From SAR324 cluster bacterium (lineage in GTDB: Bacteria; Bdellovibrionota; UBA2361; JAAZON01): DNA of 10,072 bases. This document shows positions 1 to 7,811 of the stretch, piece by piece. Location of the stretch: assembly GCA_012797725.1 (NCBI GenBank), contig JAAZON010000525.1, positions 1 to 10,072 on the forward strand. Direction: 5' to 3'. Each line of letters begins with the position of its first letter. Position 1 is the first letter of the stretch. The notes under the pieces were generated by a model. That model was not told the DNA's origin. It saw nothing but the letters and a program-made list of their open reading frames with translations, and did no database searches. Made by a program: the position numbers and the translations under genes.

Positions 1-423
1 CAGGATATCGAGCTGATTTTTCCCTCCATCTCCAAGAATGTGATAGTCTAGTTTTACTGCGTTTATATTATGCGGAATGAAATTACCAGCCTCAAATTGA
101 ATATTAGCATCTAGCTCTTTAAGAGCCATTCTAGGAACTTTAATTTTCTTCGTGAAAACACTAGGTGCTGGAACGGCGGTGCTTACTCTTCTATCAAAAA
201 CTCCATTTGTTTCTATAAGACTTAGAATAGCCTCTGAGACTTTTGCAGCACTAACAATGATATTATTGGAAAAGATATCGCCTCTTAAAGGCGCAAGCCC
301 CACAAAAAGAAGTTTTGCTGGTTCGGAGCTTAGGTCTAAACCAACCAGTTTTACTGAACTTCCTCCTATATCAAGCCCAACCAGAGCTTCCTTTTTTCTA
401 GAGAACAGGTCTTTTAACCCCAT
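1..423 (-). CDS. pilM: Type IV pilus assembly protein PilM, N-terminal part (cut by window edge)
   Basis: 141 codons are visible from an ATG at 423 running off the window at position 1, so the C-terminal half is missing. PilM is a cytoplasmic actin/FtsA-like ATPase-fold protein that binds the N-terminal tail of PilN and links the pilus motor to the inner-membrane PilN/PilO alignment complex. Visible evidence: a start of the form MGLKDLFSRKK, then the phosphate-1 strand GLDIGGSSVKLV at residues 16-27. A second family block lies at residues 95-128: KVPRMALKELDANIQFEAGNFIP followed by a KLDY strand, matching the usual PilM pattern VPxMxxxELxxAxxxEAxxxIP. The pilN, pilO, pilP and pilQ genes would be expected downstream (to the left), outside the window. 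No strong Shine-Dalgarno is seen; an AGGA lies about 13 nt upstream. FtsA is the main alternative, but the VPRM/EAGNFIP block favours PilM. Confidence 0.88.
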   Translation of the reverse strand, partial: MGLKDLFSRKKEALVGLDIGGSSVKLVGLDLSSEPAKLLFVGLAPLRGDIFSNNIIVSAAKVSEAILSLIETNGVFDRRVSTAVPAPSVFTKKIKVPRMALKELDANIQFEAGNFIPHNINAVKLDYHILGDGGKNQLDIL

Positions 424-763
424 AAGCTAATAGCAATCCTAAGCTTTTTATAATTGCAAAGGCCTCTTATCTCTTGTAGCGACTTAAAAAAATCGCACTT
501 GTTAGCCAATGCCTTTCATTCTCAAGTGAATCAGCAGTCTACAATTCATATCATGCTGTTAAATCCCAAGATCTGCAATCATTAAGTTTTTCTCAGCCTT
601 GGAAGGGTCTAAAAATAAAACATTAATTAAATTTTGAAATTCCAAAGCCATTCAAAATCAAGAACCTTGTCTTTTTGCTTAATATTCTGTCGGTACTTCT
701 CACTTCTTAGAAATCCAGGATAGTATTTGCGAGACTTTAGTTAAATCCTTAAGCTAAGAAAGC
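424..763. other. Gene-free divergent intergenic region between pilM and priA
   Basis: About 340 bases of AT-rich sequence lie between two divergent starts. I see no ORF with a family signature, no tRNA-like fold and no convincing hairpin terminator. It must hold promoters for both genes. The best, still weak, candidate for priA is TTCTCA, then 18 bp, then TAGTAT, with the -10 near 722-727. A minus-strand candidate for pilM is TATAAA in the stretch 445-455. Neither is strong enough to list as a site. It carries none of the GC-rich repeat seen elsewhere in the window. Confidence 0.6.
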
Positions 764-3001
764 ATGGCCCAAGTAGCATCAGTCATTCTGCCCCCTCTTG
801 AGGAGGCCTACTCTTACCTAATACCAGCCGAGCTTTGTGGAAAAATTGTATTTGGCTCCAGGGTTGAAGTTCCTATTGGAAAGCGTAGTGCAAGAGGATT
901 TGTTGTTGCCGTTGATCTTCAATATCAGAAAGATCCCGCTGACAAATTCACTCTCAGAGCAATAACACGACTATTATATGACAGCCCATGTTTCAATGAA
1001 GAGCAATTTCGTTTCTTTAACTGGATTGCGGATTATTACGGTGAGAACTTAAGCCGAGTTTTCGAAATCGGTATTCCTGAGATTGCTCCAAGGAAATTCA
1101 GTCGCTCAGTTGAACTTCTTCCTAAAAAAGACTCAACTCCGAAAGGAACTGTTCAAAAGAAAATTCTTTCAATAATAGAGAAAGAAGGGGGTATTCTTAG
1201 TTATTCAAGTATAATTGAAATTTTCAAAAATGCTTCTTCTTCTCTAAAAAGCTTGGAGACCCAAGGTTTTATAAGAATTCTTAGCACGGAGATAAAAGAT
1301 CAACATTTGCATCATGGTCATGCACCCGATTGGGCGAAACGAGAAATTAAACTGAACCCCGAACAAGATCACGCACTCGATCAAATTCTTCAAGCATGGA
1401 AAAATAGAGAATTTAAGCCATTTTTGCTATATGGAATCACAGGAAGCGGTAAAACTGAAGTCTATATCGAAGCACTGCGTCATGTTAGAGATGCCGGGCA
1501 AGGAGTCTTTGTGATTGTTCCCGAAATTGCTCTCACTCCTCAACTGATAGATCGATTCCGGGCACGACTTGGAAACGAGATTGCCGTATTACACAGTGCC
1601 ATGAGCAAGAGGGCACGGTGGGATTCGTGGCTTGCTCTCCTCGAGGGTCGAAATACTATTGCAATTGGAGCTAGATCCGCCGTATTTGCCCCAATAAAAA
1701 ATCTGGGCTTGATTGTTGTTGATGAAGAACACGATGCTTCATTTAAGCAAGGGGAGAATCTTCGCTATAACGCAAGAGATCTTGCTGTTCTTCGAGCTAA
1801 ACTGAACAATTGCCCAGTTGTGCTTGGCTCAGCCACTCCATCTCTTGAGTCTTTTTCACATTCAGAAGAGAAGAAGTACGCTTACCTGGAGCTTCCTTCA
1901 AGGCATAGTGTTTCTTTTCTTCCTAGCGTGGAAATTGTCGATTTAAACTCCATAAAACCGTGGATGATGCCAACAAAAAACATTTCACCTCAACTTCTTC
2001 AAGCACTAAAGGATATCCAACTAGATGATTCACAAGCATTTATTCTATACAACAGAAGAGGTTTTGCTACCTTTTTACAGTGCGATAAATGTAATGAAGT
2101 GCTGGAGTGTCCGCATTGCAGCGTGACTCTGACTTATCATCAAAATTCCAACTCTTTGCTATGTCATTACTGCAACTATTCAACGATACCACCTTCTATG
2201 TGTAATAAATGCCCTAAGGAATGTCTGGAACGAAACAATAATGAACCAGGTACATTTGTTCGTAGAGGCGCTGGGACTGAAAAAGTATTGGAGGAAATAC
2301 AGGGACTGCTCCCCCATTTAAGCGTCGAGCGTCTGGATAGAGATGCGGTAGAGAACCTCGCGCATTACAGGAAAATCCTAACCAAAGTGCGGGATGGTGA
2401 GACAAAAATTCTGGTCGGCACCCAGATGATAGCAAAAGGCCATGATTTGCCAAATGTCACACTTGTTGGAGTGATCGATTGTGACGTTGGGCTTCATTTC
2501 CCGGATTTTCGAGCCTCAGAACGCGTTTTTCAGCTACTAACTCAAGCTTCAGGCCGAGCTGGACGAGGCGATAAGCCTGGCAGGGTTATACTCCAAACGC
2601 GAGTACCCCATCATCCAAGTCTTCAAAAAACTCTAACTCATGACTTTCCGGGTTTTGCTCGTCTAGAACTAAAGAACCGCAAAGCCTTGCGTTACCCTCC
2701 CTTTACTCGCCTCCTGCGTATTGTTGTGGCTTCACTAGACCAACGAATTCCACCAAACACATTGCTTCGTTATAAAGAAGTGCTCTTCAGATATCGAGAC
2801 TGCTATCATTCTGACTTAAGCATACTTGGCCCAGCTCCTGCCCCGCTTGCGAAAATAAAGACCCTATGGCGCTGGCATATGCTCCTAAAAAGCGGAAGTC
2901 CCACTATTCTCAATCAATGTATTCATATGCTTAGAGAAGTAAAAGCCTCTTCAAAGAAGGCAAGGATTATTTTCGACATGGATCCTCAGGATATGCTTTA
3001 G
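764..3001 (+). CDS. priA: Primosomal protein N' (replication restart helicase PriA)
   Basis: A 3'-to-5' superfamily 2 DNA helicase that recognises stalled or collapsed replication forks and starts reloading of the replicative helicase. The 745 residues are near the usual 730-750. N-terminal 3'-DNA-end-binding domain about 1-105, winged-helix region about 128-190, helicase core from about 196. Walker A GITGSGKTEVY at 224-234, Walker B DEEHD at 320-324, motif III LGSATPS at 354-360. The zinc-binding domain has four CxxC pairs (C440/443, C449/452, C467/470, C480/483), all present. Motifs V/VI include GTQMIAKGHD (552-561) and QASGRAGRG (594-602). The C-terminal domain (RYPPFTRL at 643-650) is intact. 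The loop between the last zinc CxxC and the GTE motif is about ten residues longer than in E. coli PriA and holds an extra Cys487. The ATG at 764 gives the expected MxxVAxVxLPxP-like start; the ribosome binding site is weak (AAGAAAG). Confidence 0.98.
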   Translation: MAQVASVILPPLEEAYSYLIPAELCGKIVFGSRVEVPIGKRSARGFVVAVDLQYQKDPADKFTLRAITRLLYDSPCFNEEQFRFFNWIADYYGENLSRVFEIGIPEIAPRKFSRSVELLPKKDSTPKGTVQKKILSIIEKEGGILSYSSIIEIFKNASSSLKSLETQGFIRILSTEIKDQHLHHGHAPDWAKREIKLNPEQDHALDQILQAWKNREFKPFLLYGITGSGKTEVYIEALRHVRDAGQGVFVIVPEIALTPQLIDRFRARLGNEIAVLHSAMSKRARWDSWLALLEGRNTIAIGARSAVFAPIKNLGLIVVDEEHDASFKQGENLRYNARDLAVLRAKLNNCPVVLGSATPSLESFSHSEEKKYAYLELPSRHSVSFLPSVEIVDLNSIKPWMMPTKNISPQLLQALKDIQLDDSQAFILYNRRGFATFLQCDKCNEVLECPHCSVTLTYHQNSNSLLCHYCNYSTIPPSMCNKCPKECLERNNNEPGTFVRRGAGTEKVLEEIQGLLPHLSVERLDRDAVENLAHYRKILTKVRDGETKILVGTQMIAKGHDLPNVTLVGVIDCDVGLHFPDFRASERVFQLLTQASGRAGRGDKPGRVILQTRVPHHPSLQKTLTHDFPGFARLELKNRKALRYPPFTRLLRIVVASLDQRIPPNTLLRYKEVLFRYRDCYHSDLSILGPAPAPLAKIKTLWRWHMLLKSGSPTILNQCIHMLREVKASSKKARIIFDMDPQDML

Positions 3002-3023
3002 ATTGGGACTGCGTATTCTCAAT
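3002..3023 (+). terminator. Possible weak hairpin after priA
   Basis: Directly after the priA stop, ATTGGGA and TCTCAAT can pair (seven pairs, one G-U) around an 8-nt loop. Only TTTC follows instead of a true U-run, so as a Rho-independent terminator it is weak. Its position is the main argument. Confidence 0.3.
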
Positions 3024-3055
3024 TTCAATGCTTGCTCCATTAATTTCCGTTCATA

Positions 3056-3140
3056 GACTCGGAAAGGCAACCCGCTGAATCAGTAAGGCAGAAAAGCTGA
3101 GCCAGATGGCCAACAGCCGTCAAACAAGCTGCGGCGAAGG
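3056..3140 (+). repeat. Dispersed repeat, copy A
   Basis: This GC-richer stretch aligns with 8857-8930. Shared blocks, in order, are GACTC-GAAAGGCA, then GC-GAA-CAGTAAGGCAGA, then CAGA-GGCC-ACA. Similarity is about 70-75% by eye, with small indels. It lies in the convergent gap between priA and mpl and contains no ORF. It is one of four related stretches in the window; the family is not one I can name. Confidence 0.6.
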
Positions 3141-3143
3141 GGG

Positions 3144-3185
3144 AAAAATGGAGGGGTATTTTATACGAGATCCCCCCTGCCTCCC
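3144..3185 (-). terminator. Probable Rho-independent terminator of the VWA/coiled-coil/mpl operon
   Basis: Read on the minus strand, about 55 nt after the mpl stop, GGAGG plus following G residues pair with CCCCTCC across an A/T-rich loop. A run of five T follows. The stem has an internal bulge (CAGGGG), so it is not textbook, but position and U-run both fit the end of the minus-strand operon. Confidence 0.42.
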
Positions 3186-3188
3186 ACG

Positions 3189-3256
3189 TGTTGACAGACC
3201 GATAGTTTTCGGAATCTGATTCAGACAGCCGGCAAGCAGTTAAGCAGAATGCAGAA
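3189..3256 (+). repeat. Dispersed repeat, copy C (overlaps the mpl stop codon)
   Basis: The core 3218-3244 matches 8901-8927 at 24 of 27 positions by eye: GA-TCAGAC-GCCG-CAAGCAGTTAAG. The continuation AGAATGCAG resembles 8041-8053. Upstream, GTTGAC and ACCGA recall the left end of the copy at 8851. The repeat runs into mpl: its TTA (3240-3242) is the mpl TAA stop, and the last four sense codons (LHSA) lie in repeat sequence. Confidence 0.62.
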
Positions 3257-4733
3257 AGTGCGTATCACCACGAGGAACTTTTAATCCCTTCACAATCTCC
3301 GGGATAATTCCCCCAAATGAGCCATTTGACATCATAACGATAACATCACCTACTTTTGCCTTTGAAATAATGTGGTCTTTCAGTGCCACATAGTCAGGAA
3401 GCATGTCAGCCTCAATTCCCTGCTTTCTCAACGTAGCGCAGATATCTGAAACATCGAGTAGCTCAACTCCGGTATCATTATGCCTTGGAACGACGTTACT
3501 TATAGCGACAATATCCGCATGGGATAAAGCATTAATATATTCGTTTTGAAAAATCTTGCGCCTTGACGTGTTTGATCTCGGCTCAAAAACTACAAAAATC
3601 CTATGCTTTGGATAGGCCTCCCTTATTCCTTCCAATGTTTTGAGAACAGCTGTTGGATGATGCGCGAAGTCTTCGATTATGACAATTCCATTAGAACTAC
3701 TCCGCACTTCTTGTCTTCTTTTAACACCGGTAAATCTTCCGATTGCTTCAAGAACTTCCTGTGACGCCAAGCCATATAACTGGCATACCCCAAAAATAGC
3801 CAAAGCATTTTGGGCATTATAATTACCAGTCAAACGCAATGTTCCAGTATAATTGCGACCATTAGGATCTCTGAATTCAAAAATATGCACACCATCACTT
3901 TGCCTGCATTTTAGCAGTGCATAGTCACTCTCCTTGCATCCATATGTTAACAAAGTACCTCTCCATCCAGCCCTCCATTCAGCAACAAGTTCCTTCATTA
4001 GTGAAGTTTCGTCACATACAAGCACTCGACCGGAAATAGGCATATTACATACGAGTTTTGTAAATTCTTTTTTAATGCTTTCTAGATCTTTATAGATATC
4101 CGCATGATCAAATTCCACCGATGTTACAATCAAAGTATCTGGGCGATAAAACGAAAACTTTGGACACTTCGCAAAAAAAGCACTGTCATATTCGTCTCCT
4201 TCAACAATTGACAGAGATCCAGTCCCAACATGAAGACTTGACTCAAGCTGCAAAGCTTCACCCCCAAGAAACCAGGATGGATTTGTTCCTAAACTATCAA
4301 GAACAAACGCTCCTAGAGCTGTGGTAGTTGTCTTTCCATGAGTTCCAGAGATAACTATAGAGTGCCGGTCTTTAATCACCAATTCTGAAAGGAGTTTTGG
4401 GAAAAACGAGTAAGAATATCCTTTTATTTCTACTTCTTGAACCTCAGGATTTTCATAGCGAATGGCGTTCCCAATTATAACCAAATCAGGATTAGCTGAA
4501 ATATTTTCAGCCTTGTATCCATGCTTTAATTTAACAGAAGATCTTTTCAAAAGCCCACCCATTGGTTCCCAAAAATCGGTGTCACTGCCTGAAACTTCAT
4601 ACCCTTTCTCTACAAGTAAACAAGCAAGCTGGGCCATTGCTACTCCACTTACTCCAATTACATGAATTTTAGCTCCTGCAGTAAGTGCACTTAGTGAAGT
4701 ACTTCTATTGACCTGGAAATAGTTCTTTGGCAT
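3240..4733 (-). CDS. mpl: UDP-N-acetylmuramate:L-Ala-gamma-D-Glu-meso-DAP ligase (murein tripeptide ligase)
   Basis: Cytoplasmic ATP-dependent Mur ligase that joins the recycled tripeptide L-Ala-gamma-D-Glu-meso-DAP to UDP-MurNAc, bypassing MurC, MurD and MurE. Its presence implies DAP-type peptidoglycan and recycling. Seen in the 497 residues: the N-terminal UDP-sugar-binding Rossmann start HVIGVSGVAMAQLA (24-37) and SGSD (48-51), IGNAI (87-91), the ATP loop SGTHGKTTTT (129-138), VEGDEYDSAFF (177-187), EFDHADIY (207-214), LTGNYNAQNA (301-310), FAHHP (356-360), EPRSNTSRR (384-392) and MSNGSFGG (468-475). GDEYD-AFF and EPRS-TSRR favour Mpl over MurC. It is about 40 residues longer than E. coli Mpl. 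The ATG overlaps the upstream TGA by one base (TGATG) and has no Shine-Dalgarno of its own, so translation is probably coupled. The last residues LHSA come from repeat DNA. Confidence 0.93.
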   Translation of the reverse strand: MPKNYFQVNRSTSLSALTAGAKIHVIGVSGVAMAQLACLLVEKGYEVSGSDTDFWEPMGGLLKRSSVKLKHGYKAENISANPDLVIIGNAIRYENPEVQEVEIKGYSYSFFPKLLSELVIKDRHSIVISGTHGKTTTTALGAFVLDSLGTNPSWFLGGEALQLESSLHVGTGSLSIVEGDEYDSAFFAKCPKFSFYRPDTLIVTSVEFDHADIYKDLESIKKEFTKLVCNMPISGRVLVCDETSLMKELVAEWRAGWRGTLLTYGCKESDYALLKCRQSDGVHIFEFRDPNGRNYTGTLRLTGNYNAQNALAIFGVCQLYGLASQEVLEAIGRFTGVKRRQEVRSSSNGIVIIEDFAHHPTAVLKTLEGIREAYPKHRIFVVFEPRSNTSRRKIFQNEYINALSHADIVAISNVVPRHNDTGVELLDVSDICATLRKQGIEADMLPDYVALKDHIISKAKVGDVIVMMSNGSFGGIIPEIVKGLKVPRGDTHFLHSA

Positions 4734-5383
4734 CAGGAGGCAAATTTTTCATAGAGTTGCGCATACTCAATATCCAGAGCATCGTATCTTTGCTTCATTA
4801 TAAAGTATTGCTCGCTCATTTGTTCAATTTCAGTAAGAAGAGATGTTATTTGCTCTTGCGACTGTAAAAGCTGTCGTTTCATTTTTTCCATTTCAGTCTG
4901 CGCTTGGATGTTCCCTTCGAGCTCTTGCATTAATTTATCAAGCTGCTCCATTGAGTTTCCGAGCTGCTCTTTTAACTGATCGTTCTTTTTTGATAGTTCC
5001 TGCTCTTTTTTATTTAGAATTCGAAGCTCTTCCTTGGCCTCTAAACCACTGGCCTCTAACTCTCTCTCTATTTCTTCTAGATCCCTGAGCCTTTCCTCGA
5101 CCGTTTCCAATTCCGCTTGAGTAATAGTAACACGGCCACGTTCGACCTTTACCGCTTCTCTGAGGGAATTAATCGACGCAACGTGTCCTCCTAGCAGTTT
5201 TGGGTCAACCATCTGGGCGTTCATCTCATCAATTTCTGCACTTAAGTTTCGTCGAGCCTCAAGTTCATTTTCTAGAGTTCTTATTATGTTGGTACCAACA
5301 TTTTGTTTCCCACGAGCCAGGAAATATAAAAGCCCTGTTATTAGTGTTGCTTCAATGATTCCTATGACTACCATTAGAACCAT
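4733..5383 (-). CDS. Membrane-anchored coiled-coil protein, function unknown
   Basis: 216 residues. An N-terminal hydrophobic helix (about residues 2-23, MVVIGIIEATLITGLLYFLA) is followed by RGKQN, which by the positive-inside rule puts the long C-terminal part in the cytoplasm. From about residue 36 to 208 the protein is nearly all charged heptads rich in E, K, Q and L. A break at about 58-70 (MVDPKLLGGHV) separates a short first coil from the main one. I recognise no enzyme motif. The start at 5383 is supported by AAGGAG about 11 nt upstream, inside the 3' end of the VWA gene; the gap to that gene is 6 nt, and its own stop overlaps the mpl start. A scaffold or partner for the VWA protein is an inference from operon position and shared membrane location only. 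Confidence 0.85.
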   Translation of the reverse strand: MVLMVVIGIIEATLITGLLYFLARGKQNVGTNIIRTLENELEARRNLSAEIDEMNAQMVDPKLLGGHVASINSLREAVKVERGRVTITQAELETVEERLRDLEEIERELEASGLEAKEELRILNKKEQELSKKNDQLKEQLGNSMEQLDKLMQELEGNIQAQTEMEKMKRQLLQSQEQITSLLTEIEQMSEQYFIMKQRYDALDIEYAQLYEKFAS

Positions 5384-5389
5384 AAATTA

Positions 5390-7624
5390 CTATGCTCCTT
5401 CTCCGTCTTTTTCTTCACGACTCTCGTCTTTTGGTTCCTCGGTCTGATCGGGGGAATCCTCGCTCAAGAGGCTAGTCAATTCAGCATCTATATCTGAAAT
5501 ATCAGCCGAAGCTGTCTTTTTTTCCTCTTCATTTCCAGCTATCGAGTCTGCGGTTTCTTCACCTTCAGGTTTCGCTTCCCCCTCAGCACTTAATTCTTGA
5601 TCGCTTATAATATGAGGGATGGATCCTTCGAAGCGTGGGTCATCAAGATTTATTTCAACTTGCTGGCTTCTAGATCTTAAGCTTTCAATACCTGCTGAAA
5701 ATAAACTTATAGGTGTAAATACAGGCATAGTTTCTGCATCACCCGATTGAACCTTTCTAAGAAGCATGAACCCAAAGAAACCAGCTACACAGTTTACAAC
5801 AGTCATTAACAGTATAGGAATTAAATGCGATGGTGGGGCTGGGGGTTTCTTTTCTTCAACGAAAACAGCTTCTCCCACTTGCTCACCTTCCGAAGAGGCT
5901 TTCTTCGTGTACTGAATTGGAGCTGTCATTTCTTGAGCTGTTTTCCCCTTTGCCCCCGTAGCTAGTACCACTGCCTTCATTTCGTATTTACCGGGTGCAG
6001 GCAGTGCAAACTCATCAATTTCATAAACAAAAGGATCTTGAGCTACAGCCTTCATGGGAAGAATCATTTCTTGGTTCTTTTCATTGGTAGCTAAGAGATT
6101 GACTAGCAGTGTTTTGAATGCTTTAGCATCATCTGAGAGTTGCACACGAATTATATCTCGATCTCTATATGCATTTGGATCTTCCGGTTTTTTGTGCTTT
6201 TTCTCCTCCCCACCAGTTTTCTTTTCTTGCATTTCCATAATAGTGCGAAGAGCCTGAGATTCTGCTTTTTTATGATAAATGGATAACGCGATAAAAGGCG
6301 GTTTGACCCTAAATGGCATTTGTTGATTTCTCTCAAAAGTTGGCCCTCGAGCCACCACACGTAGCTTATAATCTCCCACTTGAGAAATAGTGATCTCAGA
6401 AGAGAAAATAGCGTCTTTCGCTTCCTTATCTCCATGAGTTCCATCATCATAAAGCTGCCCCTTTGCTACTGGTTCAGAAATACGATCCGTGGGGGTAATG
6501 AAAAATGCATACTGAACAACGCCTGCCATTTCAGGCAAGACTACAGGTTTTTGAGAATCATAAAGGCGAACCTGCAATAAAACTTTCTCACCTGCATTTA
6601 TCGAGGGAGACCAATCTGTTACGAGTTTCAGATTTGTTAGAACTGTTGCAAATCCATCGGTAGATGCAATGCCCGAAACCTGCCAATTACCAGGCATTGG
6701 ACTTAAGACTGTCACTACATCGAAATTCTCGCCTCCAAACCACCTTAGGCCAGGCTCCTGACTTTCTTGTGAAAGTATGCTCCCATCTGGGCGTATTAAA
6801 GAAGCCGACGAATTTTTCTCTCTATTTATATAAAAGGTAGCCTCTCTTATATCTTCATCAATTTGAAATCCAGCCTTGGTAAGAGGAACTAGTTGAGGCT
6901 TTTTAACAGCAAGAAACAAATCTGCGTATGAGCTGTGAATTTCGTCCGGATTTTTAGCGTACCAATTAATACCACCTGTCCCAACTGCAATCTCTTTTAG
7001 GAGTTCCCTGTCAGCTTGCTCACTAAAAGCCAGAGTATAGAACTTTATCCCTATACTCCTTGCGTACGGAATTGTTTGCTCCATAAGATTCTGAGTTAGA
7101 GCTTCTAAAGATCCCAATTTTGGATCAGGCTCAAACTTGCCATCAGATAGAAGAATAACAACCTGACTTGCATGTTCTCGAAAATTCGTTTCAAAGAGTT
7201 CAGTTGCCTTTTTTGCTGCTGCCAGTATGTCAGTATAAGCTCCTTTTTCTCCAACACTATCTATGTTCTTAGCTATACTTTCTATTTGTTTGGGATCAAA
7301 CGGGCTAAGCGGTCTAATTACTTTTGCTTCCTCAGAGAATTCCACTATGGCAAGGCGATCTCCTTCCTTTAAAAACCTGGAAAATAATTTAGCCCCTTGG
7401 TTACGAAGATGATTGGGATCTGTCAGAAGCATACTGCCTGATGCGTCAAGCATTAAAATTGCATCAATAGACTCTTCGCTTTCTGGAGGTGGGAGAGGAT
7501 CCTCGGCACTTGCTGTAACTGAAGAGAAAAGGGCAACAATACTCAAAGATAGCAGCATTGCTCTTAGGACATAGCACGCAAAAAAAACTGGCAATTTATT
7601 CTTTGCACTTTTCGGTAGTGACAT
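5390..7624 (-). CDS. Membrane-anchored von Willebrand factor A domain protein with acidic cytoplasmic tail
   Basis: 744 residues. Signal sequence at 1-40 with predicted signal peptidase I cleavage after TASA (37-40). VWA domain at about 52-240 with a complete MIDAS metal site: DASGSM at 60-65 (D60, S62, S64), T131 in YTDI and D161 in LLSDG. This is followed by beta-sandwich stretches, including a choice-of-anchor-like block LYDDGTHGD (391-399) and a repeat of that fold at about 489-572. A Lys/Glu-rich linker lies at 466-490. One membrane helix lies at about 600-622, followed by RK. A roughly 120-residue tail is strongly acidic after 660 and probably cytoplasmic. The architecture suggests metal-dependent protein binding in the periplasm or at the cell surface. 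It is the first gene of the operon. The ATG at 7624 lacks a clear Shine-Dalgarno; Met23 could be an alternative start that still leaves a usable signal peptide. The specific function is not known. Confidence 0.88.
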   Translation of the reverse strand: MSLPKSAKNKLPVFFACYVLRAMLLSLSIVALFSSVTASAEDPLPPPESEESIDAILMLDASGSMLLTDPNHLRNQGAKLFSRFLKEGDRLAIVEFSEEAKVIRPLSPFDPKQIESIAKNIDSVGEKGAYTDILAAAKKATELFETNFREHASQVVILLSDGKFEPDPKLGSLEALTQNLMEQTIPYARSIGIKFYTLAFSEQADRELLKEIAVGTGGINWYAKNPDEIHSSYADLFLAVKKPQLVPLTKAGFQIDEDIREATFYINREKNSSASLIRPDGSILSQESQEPGLRWFGGENFDVVTVLSPMPGNWQVSGIASTDGFATVLTNLKLVTDWSPSINAGEKVLLQVRLYDSQKPVVLPEMAGVVQYAFFITPTDRISEPVAKGQLYDDGTHGDKEAKDAIFSSEITISQVGDYKLRVVARGPTFERNQQMPFRVKPPFIALSIYHKKAESQALRTIMEMQEKKTGGEEKKHKKPEDPNAYRDRDIIRVQLSDDAKAFKTLLVNLLATNEKNQEMILPMKAVAQDPFVYEIDEFALPAPGKYEMKAVVLATGAKGKTAQEMTAPIQYTKKASSEGEQVGEAVFVEEKKPPAPPSHLIPILLMTVVNCVAGFFGFMLLRKVQSGDAETMPVFTPISLFSAGIESLRSRSQQVEINLDDPRFEGSIPHIISDQELSAEGEAKPEGEETADSIAGNEEEKKTASADISDIDAELTSLLSEDSPDQTEEPKDESREEKDGEGA

Positions 7625-7727
7625 CTAAAGCATCTGTCTAAATTAGAACCAAAAACAAAACAACGTATACGACGCATATCTTAATACGAATCTATCACTT
7701 AATAACAGCCTGGATTTTTTTGTTTAT

Positions 7728-7742
7728 TGCCAAGTATTGGCA
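7728..7742. promoter_or_regulatory. Perfect 15-bp dyad, possible operator
   Basis: TGCCAAGTATTGGCA has 6-bp arms around a 3-bp centre. It sits about 104 bp upstream of the VWA start and 70 bp upstream of the small plus-strand ORF. A regulator binding site is possible. As an RNA hairpin it has no proper U-run (ATTTTC follows), so a terminator is less likely. Confidence 0.3.
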
Positions 7743-7778
7743 TTTTCGAGCAAAAAGAAGGCCAAAATAGAGTCGGTT

Positions 7779-7805
7779 TTGTCAAATCAAAAAGGGCGCT
7801 AGAAT
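7779..7805 (+). promoter_or_regulatory. Candidate sigma-70-type promoter for the small secreted ORF
   Basis: TTGTCA (7779-7784) and TAGAAT (7800-7805) are close to the -35 and -10 consensus, but the spacer is only 15 bp. The -10 ends six bases before the ATG at 7812. A transcript starting at the normal distance would therefore begin at or next to the start codon (leaderless). No Shine-Dalgarno is present, which fits. Confidence 0.35.
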
Positions 7806-7811
7806 AGTGCC

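Larger units (their letters stand above)
7625..7811. other. Divergent intergenic region upstream of the VWA operon
   Basis: 187 AT-rich bases must hold the minus-strand promoter of the VWA/coiled-coil/mpl operon. I could not pick a convincing -35/-10 pair on that strand. It contains a perfect 15-bp dyad at 7728-7742 and a plausible plus-strand promoter at 7779-7805, both listed separately. Confidence 0.5.

Noticed and set aside
2085..2215. A possible frame disturbance in the cysteine-rich part of priA.
   Set aside because: All eight zinc cysteines are in place and the frame is continuous; the extra ten residues after them are an in-frame loop.
3056..3256. CRISPR-like array, because of recurring AAGGCAG and GTTAAG words.
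   Set aside because: There are no regularly spaced identical repeats, no unique spacers of constant length and no cas genes.
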